Of a stretch of DNA of 64,000 bases, positions 44,555 to 53,653 are shown one piece after another. The notes under the pieces were generated by a model that was not told the DNA's origin, made no database searches, and was given only the letters and a program-made list of their open reading frames with translations. A program made the position numbers and the translations under genes. Source of the stretch: Armatimonadetes bacterium 55-13 (GTDB lineage Bacteria > Armatimonadota > Fimbriimonadia > Fimbriimonadales > Fimbriimonadaceae). The DNA lies in NCBI GenBank assembly GCA_001898035.1, contig MKRX01000001.1:185318-249317 (forward strand). Reading direction: 5' to 3'. Numbering within the stretch: the stretch's first letter is position 1; every line of letters starts with the position of its first letter.

Positions 44555-46062
44555 CTCAGGAAGAGTGCGCAAGCGGGATTGTCGGTCTCCTCAATACACT
44601 CGTAGCCGGTGCTTTGAATGAAACGCTGAAAAGCGTCTTCATCGCGTTCAGGAACCTGTATTCCTACCAGAACGTGCCCAAAATCCGAGCCGTGATTACG
44701 GTAGTGGAAGAGACTGATATTCCAGTTGGCACTCATCTTTTCCAGGAACTGAAGCAGGGCCCCCGCCCTCTCGGGGAAGCTCACTTGAAAGAGGCGCTCA
44801 TGAGACGCCCCTGGCGCTCTGCCTCCAACCATGTGGCGGATATGCAGCTTGGCAAGCTCGTTTTGCGTAAGATCAAGAACGTCGTAACCTTGCTCGCGCA
44901 GTTCTGCGACGAGACGCCCCGACTCATCTAGATTGGCGATTTTCACCCCGACAAAGACATGGGCGGCCGATTCGCTTTCGTAACGGTAATTGAATTCGGT
45001 GACGTTCCTGTCTCCGATGGCTCGACAGAATTGAAGAAAACTCCCTGGCCTCTCCGGAATCGTCACCGCCAGAATCGCTTCCCGATGTTCGCCGATTTCG
45101 GCCCGCTCACTCACGTGGCGAAGGCTATCGAAGTTGATGTTGGCTCCGCAAGCGATCGCAACCAATTCTTTGTCCTTCCAGCCGTGATGTGAGATATGCC
45201 GCTTGAGTCCTGCATAGGCAAGCGCTCCCGAAGGCTCCAAAATGCAGCGACGATCCTCGAAAATGTCCTTCATCGCAGCGCAGATCTCGTCGTTTGAGAC
45301 AACCACAATCTCATCGATGACTTCTTTCGCGATCTCAAAGGTCTGTTGACCGACGCGGCGAACGGCGACACCATCGGCAAACCGTCCCACTCGGTCCAAC
45401 GTTACAATCTCGCCGGCCCGGAGCGATCTGGCCATTGCATCGGCGTCTTCAGGCTCAACCCCAATGATTCGCACTTCCGGCATCAACTCTTTGATGCACG
45501 CGCCAATCCCCGAGATGAGCCCGCCGCCTCCCACTGCCACATAGATCGCATCGATCTTTCCTGGGTGCTGGCGAAGGATTTCAATGGCGATGGTGCCCTG
45601 TCCTGCAATTACCGCTGGATCGTCGTAAGGATGGATGAACGTCAGCCCTTCTTCCGCCTCGACTTCCCGAGCCTTTGCATAGGCCGCATCGTAATCGTCC
45701 CCACAAAGGATTACTTCCGCACCAAACGACCGAACGGCCTCCACCTTGATGGCAGGTGTTGGCGTCGGCATCACGATCACCGCTCGGCATCCCAGCCTTT
45801 GGGCCGACAGTGCGACACCTTGCGCATGATTTCCGGCACTAGAAGCCACAACTCCTCTCTTGAGAAATTCGGAGTCCAAAGACGCCATTTTGTTGTAAGC
45901 GCCTCTAATCTTAAAACTAAATACTGGTTGCTCGTCCTCCCGCTTGAGCCAGACCTGATTGCCAGTTCTCTGACTAAGGGTACGAGCGTGGTCGAGCGAG
46001 GTTTCCTTGGCGACGTCATACACGCGCGACAAGAGCGCCGCCTTCAAAACCGCGTCCTTCAT
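44551..46062 (-). CDS. ilvA: threonine ammonia-lyase, biosynthetic, with two regulatory ACT-like domains
   Basis: The 503-residue PLP enzyme has the Lys in VFSFKIRGAYNKM, SAGNHAQGVALSA, and the glycine loop VGGGGLISG. Residues about 320-503 hold two ACT-like regulatory domains (TIPERPGSFLQFCRA and SFPERAGALLQFLEK), as in the allosteric E. coli-type enzyme inhibited by isoleucine. It makes 2-oxobutyrate for isoleucine. It is transcribed alone; the upstream region holds an inverted repeat. Confidence 0.94.
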   Translation of the reverse strand: MKDAVLKAALLSRVYDVAKETSLDHARTLSQRTGNQVWLKREDEQPVFSFKIRGAYNKMASLDSEFLKRGVVASSAGNHAQGVALSAQRLGCRAVIVMPTPTPAIKVEAVRSFGAEVILCGDDYDAAYAKAREVEAEEGLTFIHPYDDPAVIAGQGTIAIEILRQHPGKIDAIYVAVGGGGLISGIGACIKELMPEVRIIGVEPEDADAMARSLRAGEIVTLDRVGRFADGVAVRRVGQQTFEIAKEVIDEIVVVSNDEICAAMKDIFEDRRCILEPSGALAYAGLKRHISHHGWKDKELVAIACGANINFDSLRHVSERAEIGEHREAILAVTIPERPGSFLQFCRAIGDRNVTEFNYRYESESAAHVFVGVKIANLDESGRLVAELREQGYDVLDLTQNELAKLHIRHMVGGRAPGASHERLFQVSFPERAGALLQFLEKMSANWNISLFHYRNHGSDFGHVLVGIQVPERDEDAFQRFIQSTGYECIEETDNPACALFLS

Positions 46063-46439
46063 GTACTCAAAGGTTACCTTTAGAGGGCTAGTCGGCTAAT
46101 CCTTCCGAATTCGTGACGATGGCGTGATCGGAGAGAGTTAATGGTGTATTTAACTCTATAATGTGGGCCGTGGATACTAGGTTTTGGGCTTCTGAATCTT
46201 GATGAGATTCCGAAGCCTGTTCTAACCTGATTTCTGGTTCCTGGGCGAGATCCGGGAAGATCCTGAGCACAGTAATTATTCTAGAGTACACAGCACTGTA
46301 GGTACAGCGGTAAACATGTTCATTTGGGCGCAATAATTCAAGCATGCAGACCTTAAAGGGCTTGAATTCTCTCGCGCGCAGTGATTGAGAAAGTTAGTGG
46401 GCCATCCGCTATGGGAAGCCTGTCAAATGAAGACGGCGG
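46063..46439. other. 377-bp intergenic region between ilvA and tetR
   Basis: An 85-codon frame exists at 46088-46345 on the minus strand, but its composition is not protein-like and it lacks a ribosome site. An 8-bp inverted repeat (AGAGTTAA at 46134-46141 with TTAACTCT at 46150-46157, 8-base spacer) lies 72 bp upstream of ilvA and may be an operator. A TATAAT follows on the plus strand but has no matching -35. No attenuator or T-box was identified. Confidence 0.5.
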
Positions 46440-47045
46440 TTAGTCTTCGTATTTCAAGATCATTCGGCAAACGGTATCGATGATCTCCGGAACCGTAACC
46501 TTACCTTCGCGAATCTCGATTTCGAATTCGCAGTAACGCATCAATCCGATGATAGATCGAACAACGACAAAGGTAGAGAGACCCTTGCCTAGCACCCTCG
46601 CTTTGCTCGCATCCTCAACGAACTGACTGATGAGCGCGGCATTGCGAGTTTCCTTTTCCTTGTAGGGGCTCTGACTCTTTAGAGTCTGCACAATCTCTGG
46701 AATAGCTTCAATAAACCGGGCGCCCCCCGGGCCAAATCGCAGTCCGATTAGCTTCTCGATCAACTGCTTGAGACGTTCATCGGCGGGCAAATCCGGGTCA
46801 ATTGCCGCGATCTGCTCATACGCCCGGTCCAGACCCCGTACCGCCACATTGACCGCCAAATCCCCTTTGGACGGGAAGTGCTGATATAAGGTCGCTTTGG
46901 AGATTCCCACTTCGTTCGCTACATCGTCCATCGTCATCGCCGTAAATCCCTTCGTGTCCATGAGGGTGGCCGCGCCATCGAGGATGGCGTCTTCGCGAAG
47001 CTTCCTCTGGCGCTCTTTCAAGCTCGGGCGAACAATGTCGATCAT
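46440..47045 (-). CDS. TetR family transcriptional regulator
   Basis: The 201-residue protein has an N-terminal TetR DNA-binding helix-turn-helix (about 27-70, MTMDDVANEVGISKATLYQHFPSK) and a helical ligand domain. The ATG at 47045 comes only about 10 bases after the predicted -10 box, so the message may be leaderless. The promoter overlaps a 23-bp inverted repeat that suits self-repression. The neighbour on the other strand is an ECF sigma factor. Confidence 0.87.
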   Translation of the reverse strand: MIDIVRPSLKERQRKLREDAILDGAATLMDTKGFTAMTMDDVANEVGISKATLYQHFPSKGDLAVNVAVRGLDRAYEQIAAIDPDLPADERLKQLIEKLIGLRFGPGGARFIEAIPEIVQTLKSQSPYKEKETRNAALISQFVEDASKARVLGKGLSTFVVVRSIIGLMRYCEFEIEIREGKVTVPEIIDTVCRMILKYED

Positions 47046-47054
47046 GAGAATTCA

Positions 47055-47083
47055 AATATATTGACGTTCAACTTCTACGTCAA
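47055..47083 (-). promoter_or_regulatory. tetR promoter with overlapping operator
   Basis: On the minus strand, -35 TTGACG (47083-47078), 17-bp spacer and -10 TATATT (47060-47055). An inverted repeat TTGACGT (47061-47067) and ACGTCAA (47077-47083) with a 9-base spacer covers the -35 and spacer. This is the usual place for a self-repressing TetR operator. Confidence 0.75.
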
Positions 47084-47228
47084 GAGTCTTAATTATATCC
47101 TCCTTGGGTCATTTTGCTTATTGTTTGTTTATTTTTTAAACTCTGGAGTTTTCTTTTTGGATTTTGTGTGCATAATTTTAAATGCGGAGTCTGGATGGAA
47201 TTGCCGTCCCAGCTCCAGGAGGTCCAAA

Positions 47229-47795
47229 ATGGTTGCTGTCGCAAGTCATGCGTCACAGAATGAGGCTCGAAACCAGATTCGGTTCGAGAAACTCGTAGAT
47301 GGAGTCCGAAAGAAGGCCCTGAGCTTTGCTCTTAGCCTTACGCGGAATCGCGCCGATGCGGAAGACCTCCTCCAATTCTCGTTAGTCAAAGCTTGGACTC
47401 ACTTTGAGAGCTATCAAGAAGATCGGCCATTCCAGAACTGGCTGCTCAAAATCATCGTCCGCTCTCACCTTGACGCCGTTCGAACCTTATCTCGACGGCC
47501 CAAAGTCCACTCTTTGGATGCGTTGGTCACTCTGGAAGATGGCCTGGGGCACAGCTACGAACCGGAAGATCCGAGCCCGTTGCCCGATGAACCCTACAAC
47601 CAGACTGTGATTCAGGAGAAGGTCGAACGCGCGTTGGCCGAATTGCCCGAAAGTCATCGCCGAATCATCCACATGTGCGACGTGGAAGATCTGTCATATG
47701 CGGAAATTGCAGAAGCGGAGGGCCTTACGGTCGCCACCGTAAGATCGCGTCTGCACCGCGCTCGCAAGGTCGCTCGAAAGGCCTTGCGCTCTTAG
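47229..47795 (+). CDS. ECF-type RNA polymerase sigma factor
   Basis: The 188-residue protein starts at ATG 47229 after AGGAGG at 47217-47222; an in-frame extension to 47061 is AT-rich leader, not protein. Region 2 is RNRADAEDLLQFSLVKAW and FQNWLLKIIVRSHLDAVR. Region 4 is LPESHRRIIHMCDVEDLSYAEIAE with TVATVRSRLHRARK. There is no anti-sigma gene beside it. A GH5-type secreted hydrolase follows 139 bp later. An about 130-base AT-rich tract precedes it and probably holds its promoter. Confidence 0.88.
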   Translation: MVAVASHASQNEARNQIRFEKLVDGVRKKALSFALSLTRNRADAEDLLQFSLVKAWTHFESYQEDRPFQNWLLKIIVRSHLDAVRTLSRRPKVHSLDALVTLEDGLGHSYEPEDPSPLPDEPYNQTVIQEKVERALAELPESHRRIIHMCDVEDLSYAEIAEAEGLTVATVRSRLHRARKVARKALRS

Positions 47796-47813
47796 TCCAC
47801 CGACCGAAGATAG

Positions 47814-47838
47814 GGTCCGTTCGCCATGAGAGCGGACC
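47814..47838 (+). terminator. possible terminator after the sigma factor
   Basis: GGTCCG (47814-47819) pairs with CGGACC (47833-47838), 13-base loop, 18 bp after the sigma factor stop. The stem is short and there is no U-tract directly after it, although an A-run lies about 20 bases further on. Confidence 0.3.
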
Positions 47839-47934
47839 TAATCGACGGAAAGGCTCAATCAAAAAATCTACAAAAGTAGTTCGCGGTAGTTCTAACAAGC
47901 TCAAAAAAGAGGGCGGTAATCTCGCTCTACTGCC

Positions 47935-49923
47935 ATGAACGCTCTCGCTTTCCTTGTGCTCTTTACGTCATCCGAGGCGGCGCCCAAGTGGTACGGCCCG
48001 GAGACGGTAACGTTCCGCACCATCTCGGCGGGAAACCCTTACGACTTTGAAAAGAATGATATGGTCGTTCGATTTGTGGATGGAAAGGGAAACCAAATTA
48101 ATCGTATTGCCTATTACGATGAGGATGAGGCAGGCTGGAAGGCTACGCTCTTGGCAGATACGCCCGGCAAATTCCGACCCATTCTCGTGAGAAATGGCGT
48201 TGAGGTAGACGCCAAGCCAGAGCCAGAATTCGTGAACCTGAAGCCGTCGAAGGGCAAGGGATTTGTCCGACGAGACCCGGCGCTCAAACACCGATTCCGG
48301 TTTGACGACGAGACCCCCTACATGCCTCTCGGATTCAACCTGGGGTGGCAAAGCCCAGATATGCCTGATCTTCCCGATATGATCCGCAAAATGGGAAAAC
48401 ATGGGGTGAATTGGTCGCGAATCTGGGCCTGCAACTGGGACGGAAAGAACCCATGGTGGCCGAACAAGGACGGGGTTCTGGAGCCCAATTCAGAGCGTAT
48501 GTGGTTTGGCGCATTCCGCCGATGGGATCAGATCGTGAAGGCGGCAGAAGATGCCAATGTGAACTTTCAGTTCGTGATGTTCAATCACGGATCGTTTAGC
48601 ACAAAGGTGAATCCGAACTGGCAGGATCATCCTTGGAATGCGAAGAACGGAGGATTCCTCAAAAATGCCGCCGATTTCTTTACCGACCCTGAAGCCAAGA
48701 AGCGAGCCAAGATGTGGCTTCGCTACGCCGTCGCCAGATACGGTCACTCGCCCAACGTTCTTGCCTGGGAGCTGTTCAACGAAGTCGAATGGGTGGACGC
48801 CAGGTATTCCGACCGGTGGAAAGATGTGGTCGCTTGGCATAAGGAGATGGCCGAATACGTTCGCTCCATCGATCCCTATCACCATTTGATCACCACCAGT
48901 TCGACCTTCGAACTCCCCAACCTCTATGATGCGGTGGACTACTACCAGCCACATACTTATCCCGCCGATATCCGAACCGCGATATCCTACCAAGAGCAAC
49001 CCGCAGACAAACCTCTTTTCTTTGGCGAATTTGGGCCGAACCAACTGGAAATGAAGGGCCAGCGTTGGGCTGTCCGCGACGGTATCTGGGCAGGTCTCCT
49101 GTCCGGTCAGGCAGGCGGGGGTTGTTTCTGGACTTGGGAAGTCGTTGAGCGAGAGAATCTTTATACGGAGTACGAAAAGGCGTCGCGGATTTTGGAGGCT
49201 TCCGGGTTAAAGTCGCATCCGGCGGCTCGTCCTATTCGAGTCAAACTCGCAACTGCAGGTCTAGCTGATCTGAAATTTGCTCCTGGAGCAGGATGGACCA
49301 GCGCAACCAAGACGACTTTTGAGGTAAACCCGGGAGAAATCCCGGAAGGATTGGGCAGCTTACCGTCCTTCCTCCAAGGCCCAAACCACCGAGAGATGTT
49401 CCCGAAGCCCCTCGTCTTCAAATTCGAGGCGCCGAAAGCGGGCAAATTCACTTTGGCCTTAGCCCAAGCCGCAAAGGCTGGCGCTCGAGTCAAGATCACT
49501 CTGAACGGAAAGGAGAAGATCGACCAGCGATTTGAACCGGCTGAGAAGGATCGCCCCATTCGAGAGCCGCTCGTGATTGACTACGCCGCGGGCCACAATG
49601 AGATATCAATTGAAAACACTGAAGGCGATTGGGTGACCATCCGATCCTTCAGTCTCACTGGCTTGGGACTTCAAGCCTCTGCTCAGGCAATAGGACAGGT
49701 GGATTGGTTAATGGTTCGTCTAACCGCCGCTGAGGGGGCCTCGCCCGAGTCAGTCACCCTATCCAGCCTAGGGCTTGCGCCCGGAAAATATGAGGTCGCG
49801 ACGTATTCTCTTGAGGATGACTCGGTTCAAAGCAAGACCGTTCAATTCTCAGGAATTGAAGCAAAGGAAATCGTGGCGATGCCTACCAAGGACCAGATTG
49901 TGGTATTCCGTTCGGTGAAGTAA
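47935..49923 (+). CDS. secreted DUF5060-GH5 glycoside hydrolase
   Basis: The 662-residue protein has a signal peptide (about 1-15). A DUF5060 beta-sandwich (about 18-90, with DEDEAGWKATLLADTPGKF) is followed by a GH5-type barrel (about 100-400). The acid/base lies in LFNEVEWV and the nucleophile in FFGEFGPNQ. The C-terminal 250 residues are carbohydrate-binding-like beta modules. It probably cuts cellulose-, mannan- or related beta-glycans. It stands alone; a hairpin follows its stop. Confidence 0.8.
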   Translation: MNALAFLVLFTSSEAAPKWYGPETVTFRTISAGNPYDFEKNDMVVRFVDGKGNQINRIAYYDEDEAGWKATLLADTPGKFRPILVRNGVEVDAKPEPEFVNLKPSKGKGFVRRDPALKHRFRFDDETPYMPLGFNLGWQSPDMPDLPDMIRKMGKHGVNWSRIWACNWDGKNPWWPNKDGVLEPNSERMWFGAFRRWDQIVKAAEDANVNFQFVMFNHGSFSTKVNPNWQDHPWNAKNGGFLKNAADFFTDPEAKKRAKMWLRYAVARYGHSPNVLAWELFNEVEWVDARYSDRWKDVVAWHKEMAEYVRSIDPYHHLITTSSTFELPNLYDAVDYYQPHTYPADIRTAISYQEQPADKPLFFGEFGPNQLEMKGQRWAVRDGIWAGLLSGQAGGGCFWTWEVVERENLYTEYEKASRILEASGLKSHPAARPIRVKLATAGLADLKFAPGAGWTSATKTTFEVNPGEIPEGLGSLPSFLQGPNHREMFPKPLVFKFEAPKAGKFTLALAQAAKAGARVKITLNGKEKIDQRFEPAEKDRPIREPLVIDYAAGHNEISIENTEGDWVTIRSFSLTGLGLQASAQAIGQVDWLMVRLTAAEGASPESVTLSSLGLAPGKYEVATYSLEDDSVQSKTVQFSGIEAKEIVAMPTKDQIVVFRSVK

Positions 49924-49946
49924 GAGGAGCGGCTTGCCCCTCTTAC
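49920..49946. terminator. hairpin between GH5 and glpX
   Basis: GTAAGAGG (49920-49927) pairs with CCTCTTAC (49939-49946) over an 11-base loop, spanning the GH5 stop to just before the convergent glpX stop (49950). No long U-run, but it can serve both directions. Confidence 0.6.
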
Positions 49947-49949
49947 TGG

Positions 49950-50945
49950 CTAAAACTCGTATTGGTCGATATGGCGATGCATCGTCTCGATTCGACGAAT
50001 GGTTCCATTGGTTGATCGCATGACGATCGACTCGGTGAGTGCATACCCTCGGCGATATCGAACCCCTTTTAAGAGATCGCCTGAAGTAATGCCTGTTGCC
50101 GAGAACATCACGTGACCGTCGGCCAGATCCTTGGTTGTGAACACTCGTTCTACGTCCCCGCCTACCATGGCTTGCGCGCGCGCTCGCTGTTCATCGTTGG
50201 TGAAGACCAACCTGGCTTGCATCTCCCCGCCGTAACAGAGGACCGCCGCCGCCGTAATGACTCCTTCCGGTGCACCACCAATTCCCATCAAAGCGTCGAT
50301 GTCCGAATCGGGATCAAGCGCGGCAATCGCGACGGAAAGATCCCCGTCGGGAATCAAATGAACGCGTGCACCTACATCGCGGATTTCCGCGATCAGGTCA
50401 TCGTGTCGGGGCCGATCGAGGATGCCAATAATCAGTTCGTCAACGTCTTTACCAAGGGCCTTCGACATCAGCCGAATGTTTACTCGGGGTGGCAAGGTGA
50501 TATCGACGACTCCCGCCGCTTCCGCACCAACGACCAACTTGTTCATATAGCAGTCGGGTGCATGCATCAGCTTCCCTTCACCCTCGATAGCCGCCGCGAG
50601 AACGGAGATGGCATTCGGGGTGCCATTCGCGCACAGATTGGTGCCTTCAAGGGGATCGACGGCAATCTGGATATTGGGTCCAGATCCCGAACCCAAAACT
50701 TCACCAATGTAAAGCATCGGCGCCTCGTCTCGTTCGCCTTCGCCAATCACGATGGTTCCGCACATATCCAGCTCGTTGAGCGTAATGCGCATGCCTTCAC
50801 AGGCGGCTTGGTCGGCTTCGTTTCTCTTTCCTTTTCCAACCCATCGAGCCGAAGAAAGGGCGGCGGCTTCGGTTACCCGAAGAAAATCCAAATGATGATT
50901 TCGGTTCATAGCAGCAGCAGTGGTGCTCTGAGGCTTCGTTGCCAT
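49950..50945 (-). CDS. glpX: class II fructose-1,6-bisphosphatase
   Basis: The 331-residue GlpX-type phosphatase has GEGERDEAPMLYIGE, the metal motif AVDPLEGTN, and the TLPPRVNIRLMSK and AALDPDSDIDALMGIGGAPEG segments typical of the family. It makes fructose 6-phosphate in gluconeogenesis. It is upstream of no partner. Its stop lies 26 bp from the GH5 stop. Confidence 0.93.
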   Translation of the reverse strand: MATKPQSTTAAAMNRNHHLDFLRVTEAAALSSARWVGKGKRNEADQAACEGMRITLNELDMCGTIVIGEGERDEAPMLYIGEVLGSGSGPNIQIAVDPLEGTNLCANGTPNAISVLAAAIEGEGKLMHAPDCYMNKLVVGAEAAGVVDITLPPRVNIRLMSKALGKDVDELIIGILDRPRHDDLIAEIRDVGARVHLIPDGDLSVAIAALDPDSDIDALMGIGGAPEGVITAAAVLCYGGEMQARLVFTNDEQRARAQAMVGGDVERVFTTKDLADGHVMFSATGITSGDLLKGVRYRRGYALTESIVMRSTNGTIRRIETMHRHIDQYEF

Positions 50946-50973
50946 TAGGGCTGAAGTTTACATCAGCCACTGA

Positions 50974-51002
50974 CCTCTCTCTAGGCTCTTGCAAGAGAGA
51001 GG
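50974..51002. terminator. hairpin between glpX and the prepilin gene
   Basis: CCTCTCTCT (50974-50982) pairs with AGAGAGAGG (50994-51002) over an 11-base loop, 19 bp past the prepilin stop on the minus strand. Same stem-and-11-base-loop form as the hairpin at 49920-49946. Confidence 0.6.
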
Positions 51003-51021
51003 CCAAACGAATGGAATTGCG

Positions 51022-51852
51022 CTATTTGTATTCGGTCACGTTGCGACAGTCGATGCGAGCTTGATCGACCCAAGAGGGAGGAACTCCATTGGCTGCCCAT
51101 TCGAATGAGTAATCCTCTGGTGGCTCTTGACCCCAACTCCAAGTCTTGCTTCCTAGCAAGGAGCAGGGCTTGACTCCTCTGGCATGGGTATCCAGGTAGG
51201 AGACGTTGGCAAATCCATTGAAGACGTTCCAGTCACCTTTGTTTCCAAGCCAGCCTCCTGTCCAGCCCAGTGTCCAAGGGCCAAGATCAGGATAGAAGTC
51301 GCGAGAAGGAACGATCAGCAGAATATTTGCGGGCCGGGGACTCGCAGTATTGTTCATCGGAGATCCGTGAGGATTGGTGAGACTGGAATTGGAGTACTTC
51401 CACGCCCAAGCGATGTTTCCCGCATAGGATCGTTTGATCTTTGCGCCGAACTCCAGCGTATCGGTAGTAGGCAGTGGTACCAGGCCTTCAGACGACCAAA
51501 AACACTGGCTATTCCAAATCGGCTCATTGACAAACGGATTGGAAGGGGAGGCCATCAGATCTACGCTCTTCATGTAGGGTTGAACGTTCCATCTCCAGCT
51601 ATAACAGGAATTCTGTCCACCCGTCGTCTGAGCCGGCGACCAACCTGGCTGGGGTAGGTAGTCGTCGTAATCGGTCGAATACATCTGAATCGCCGTACTA
51701 ATCTGCTTGACGTTGCTCAGGTCGGCGGTTTTCTTCGCGGCCTCCTTTGCCCGAGCAAAGACGGGGAACAAGATTGCTGCCAAGATCGCGATGATCGCGA
51801 TGACGACCAGCAACTCTATAAGCGTGAATGCGTTTCTCTCTCTTAATTTCAT
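51022..51852 (-). CDS. prepilin-type secreted protein
   Basis: The 276-residue protein has a short leader (MKLRERN) before [17 protein letters not shown], then [21 protein letters not shown], very like the 37331-38089 protein. The C terminus has [15 protein letters not shown], a changed H-X9-DG motif in which His is Asn. It should be cleaved by prepilin peptidase and assembled by type II/IV machinery, or stay a surface protein. It lies 24 bp downstream of the small lipoprotein gene. Confidence 0.82.
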   Translation of the reverse strand: MKLRERNAFTLIELLVVIAIIAILAAILFPVFARAKEAAKKTADLSNVKQISTAIQMYSTDYDDYLPQPGWSPAQTTGGQNSCYSWRWNVQPYMKSVDLMASPSNPFVNEPIWNSQCFWSSEGLVPLPTTDTLEFGAKIKRSYAGNIAWAWKYSNSSLTNPHGSPMNNTASPRPANILLIVPSRDFYPDLGPWTLGWTGGWLGNKGDWNVFNGFANVSYLDTHARGVKPCSLLGSKTWSWGQEPPEDYSFEWAANGVPPSWVDQARIDCRNVTEYK

Positions 51853-51876
51853 GGTAATAAACCTCGTCGTTGAAGT

Positions 51877-52119
51877 TCAGCTCCCGACGTAACCCGGGGG
51901 CGTCACAATTCGGTAATCCCTTGCTTCTTGCATCACCTTTCGATCTGCATCCGTCATCCGAGAAGGATCTCCCTGAGTTCGCGTGACGATCTCGTTCGTC
52001 TTCTTGGACAGGTCCGAATACTTTGGATCGGGGCCGGAAGAATTGGCGCAAGACATCGCCACAACGCTCGTCGCCAGATATGCGGAACACTGAGCGGCCC
52101 ATTTGAGGTGAACTTTCAC
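51877..52119 (-). CDS. small putative lipoprotein, 80 aa
   Basis: The 80-residue protein starts at GTG. A hydrophobic segment (QCSAYLATSVVAMSC) ends in a Cys at about 24 that could be a lipobox, then ANSSGPDPKYSD. The rest is charged and helical. It precedes the prepilin gene on the same strand by 24 bp. No family recognised. Confidence 0.5.
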   Translation of the reverse strand: MKVHLKWAAQCSAYLATSVVAMSCANSSGPDPKYSDLSKKTNEIVTRTQGDPSRMTDADRKVMQEARDYRIVTPPGYVGS

Positions 52120-52272
52120 GTTTTAATTTTGTTGTCGATCTTGTTCATATATTCCTATCGAAAGTTAGTTTCGAAAAGGAGATTGGATAGACCTGGTTCC
52201 ATGTCAATTTCATGCGCCGGGGCCTAATAACTTGCAAGCCAAAAACCAATAAGGTAATATCGCTAACCGAGT

Positions 52273-52348
52273 TGCCGCATAGCTCAGTCGGTAGAGCAGC
52301 TGACTGTTAATCAGCGGGTCACAGGTTCGAGTCCTGTTGCGGCAGCCA
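52273..52348 (+). tRNA. tRNA-Asn(GTT) with encoded CCA
   Basis: The 76-base gene has acceptor stem TGCCGCA/TGCGGCA, D-loop AGCTCAGTCGGTAGAGC, anticodon stem-loop around CTGTTAA (anticodon GTT), T-arm ACAGG/CCTGT with TTCGAGT, discriminator G and CCA. Confidence 0.97.
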
Positions 52349-52361
52349 CCTTTTTGAAAAT

Positions 52362-52386
52362 GGCCCTTTCCAAGGGCCGTTTTTTC
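52362..52386 (+). terminator. terminator after tRNA-Asn
   Basis: GGCCCTT (52362-52368), loop TCC, AAGGGCC (52372-52378), then GTTTTTT (52379-52385): a standard intrinsic terminator. Confidence 0.85.
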
Positions 52387-52569
52387 TTTTACTGGATCCT
52401 TATTCCCTAACCCCGTACTTTTTGTAGTAACGCTGATTCGCCTGCGGAGTAAGGTCATCGGCAAGTTTCAGAGCAATTATTGCGGTGACTTGGTAACTCG
52501 TCGTTGTTTATGACAAAACTGCTCTCAACGGGAACCTAACCTGTTCTCTAATCGCGAGGTATCAATCTT

Positions 52570-53628
52570 TTGTTCAAGCTATTCCGGGGTCGAGATGAGG
52601 TTTACGATGAGCCTTACAGAAAGCAAGAGCAGGCAGCAAGAGAAAATCCGCTCTTTGCCGCTAGCGATCTGGGCGACTTTGGGGACGCTCTACCAAACGG
52701 CTACGGTCCCTTCGGATCAATCACCAATCCTGTTCCGGTCAATGGAGTAGTTGGAGAGGTCGTCTACCTGAATCGCCTCGCTACAGTGGAGGGAAGTCGC
52801 TTCCTTTTCCATCGGCCCGGATGCTTCAAGACAGATGTCAGCGAATATCCCGTTGATGGATTCGAACTTGTGTCGTTTGATGGGAAATGCAAACTAAATC
52901 TCTGGTTGTCTCCTTATCACAAACGGCGCTCCAAACTTTCTCCCGAGGGATGCCGTCTCAATCCGTTTCCAAAGGATAAGCTCGAACAAATCATGGTCAA
53001 GCTGCCTGGGTACGGAACAACCGGGCGTGTCGAAGGGTTCCCGTTTGGCCTTCCCGATTCAGATGAATATCGGCGGCGGCTGGATGCGCTGATGCCCGAT
53101 CTGTCCACTCCTATGGCCGAGTCAACGAGGCGAGTCTTGGACGAATTGACCGGGGTCACTCCCTTTGAGCGAACGATCTCGCAGGTGGGCCTTGGAGCTC
53201 AGGAAGCAGAAGGAGGAGACATCGTCTTCCTGTGTGACGAAGACGAAAGGATCTTCGATGTCGGAATCATTGGTCACCGCCACACCATGGTAGAGGTGGA
53301 ATCCATTCTTCGAGAAGCGGAAGAAGAAGGCCTTCAAGCCCTGATGATGGTGGCCATGCTGGACGAAAGGAATCTCAGTTCGGAGGAGAGAGAATATCTC
53401 GCGAGCCACTTTGGTGTGGCGCCTCTGATTGGTTCGGAGTTTTCCATGCACTTTGCCTTCAGGTGGCTTCAACATGAGCTTCAAGATCGACCAGTGGAAG
53501 ATGGTACATATGGCTCGAAGACACTCACAAGAAGGCTTGTGCATTGGGCAGATCTCCCAGTGCCCGAGGTGCCTATGTCCAGGAAGTGTCGGCGCATTTT
53601 GAATTCACTGGTCGCTAGGCGCAGCTGA
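52570..53628 (+). CDS. uncharacterised protein, 352 aa
   Basis: The protein starts at TTG after GAGGT, has no signal or membrane helix, and is soluble and acidic. A central strand-rich segment (GFELVSFDGKCKLNLWLSPYH) is followed by a helical part with AEGGDIVFLCDEDERIFDVG. I recognise no family. It is 25 bp upstream of the ThuA-type gene, so they may be one transcript. Confidence 0.62.
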   Translation: MFKLFRGRDEVYDEPYRKQEQAARENPLFAASDLGDFGDALPNGYGPFGSITNPVPVNGVVGEVVYLNRLATVEGSRFLFHRPGCFKTDVSEYPVDGFELVSFDGKCKLNLWLSPYHKRRSKLSPEGCRLNPFPKDKLEQIMVKLPGYGTTGRVEGFPFGLPDSDEYRRRLDALMPDLSTPMAESTRRVLDELTGVTPFERTISQVGLGAQEAEGGDIVFLCDEDERIFDVGIIGHRHTMVEVESILREAEEEGLQALMMVAMLDERNLSSEEREYLASHFGVAPLIGSEFSMHFAFRWLQHELQDRPVEDGTYGSKTLTRRLVHWADLPVPEVPMSRKCRRILNSLVARRS

Positions 53629-53653
53629 TCTGTCAGGCTGGTAGCATTCGGCC

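Noticed and set aside
46088..46345. 85-codon minus-strand frame upstream of ilvA
   Set aside because: No ribosome site, no domain and biased composition; treated as intergenic.
47061..47228. In-frame N-terminal extension of the sigma factor
   Set aside because: The DNA is AT-rich promoter/leader sequence, and a strong AGGAGG site sits before the ATG at 47229.
52210..52464. 84-codon minus-strand frame containing RNRTRTCDPLINSQLLYRLSYAA
   Set aside because: This is the antisense of tRNA-Asn, a well-known false protein, not a gene.
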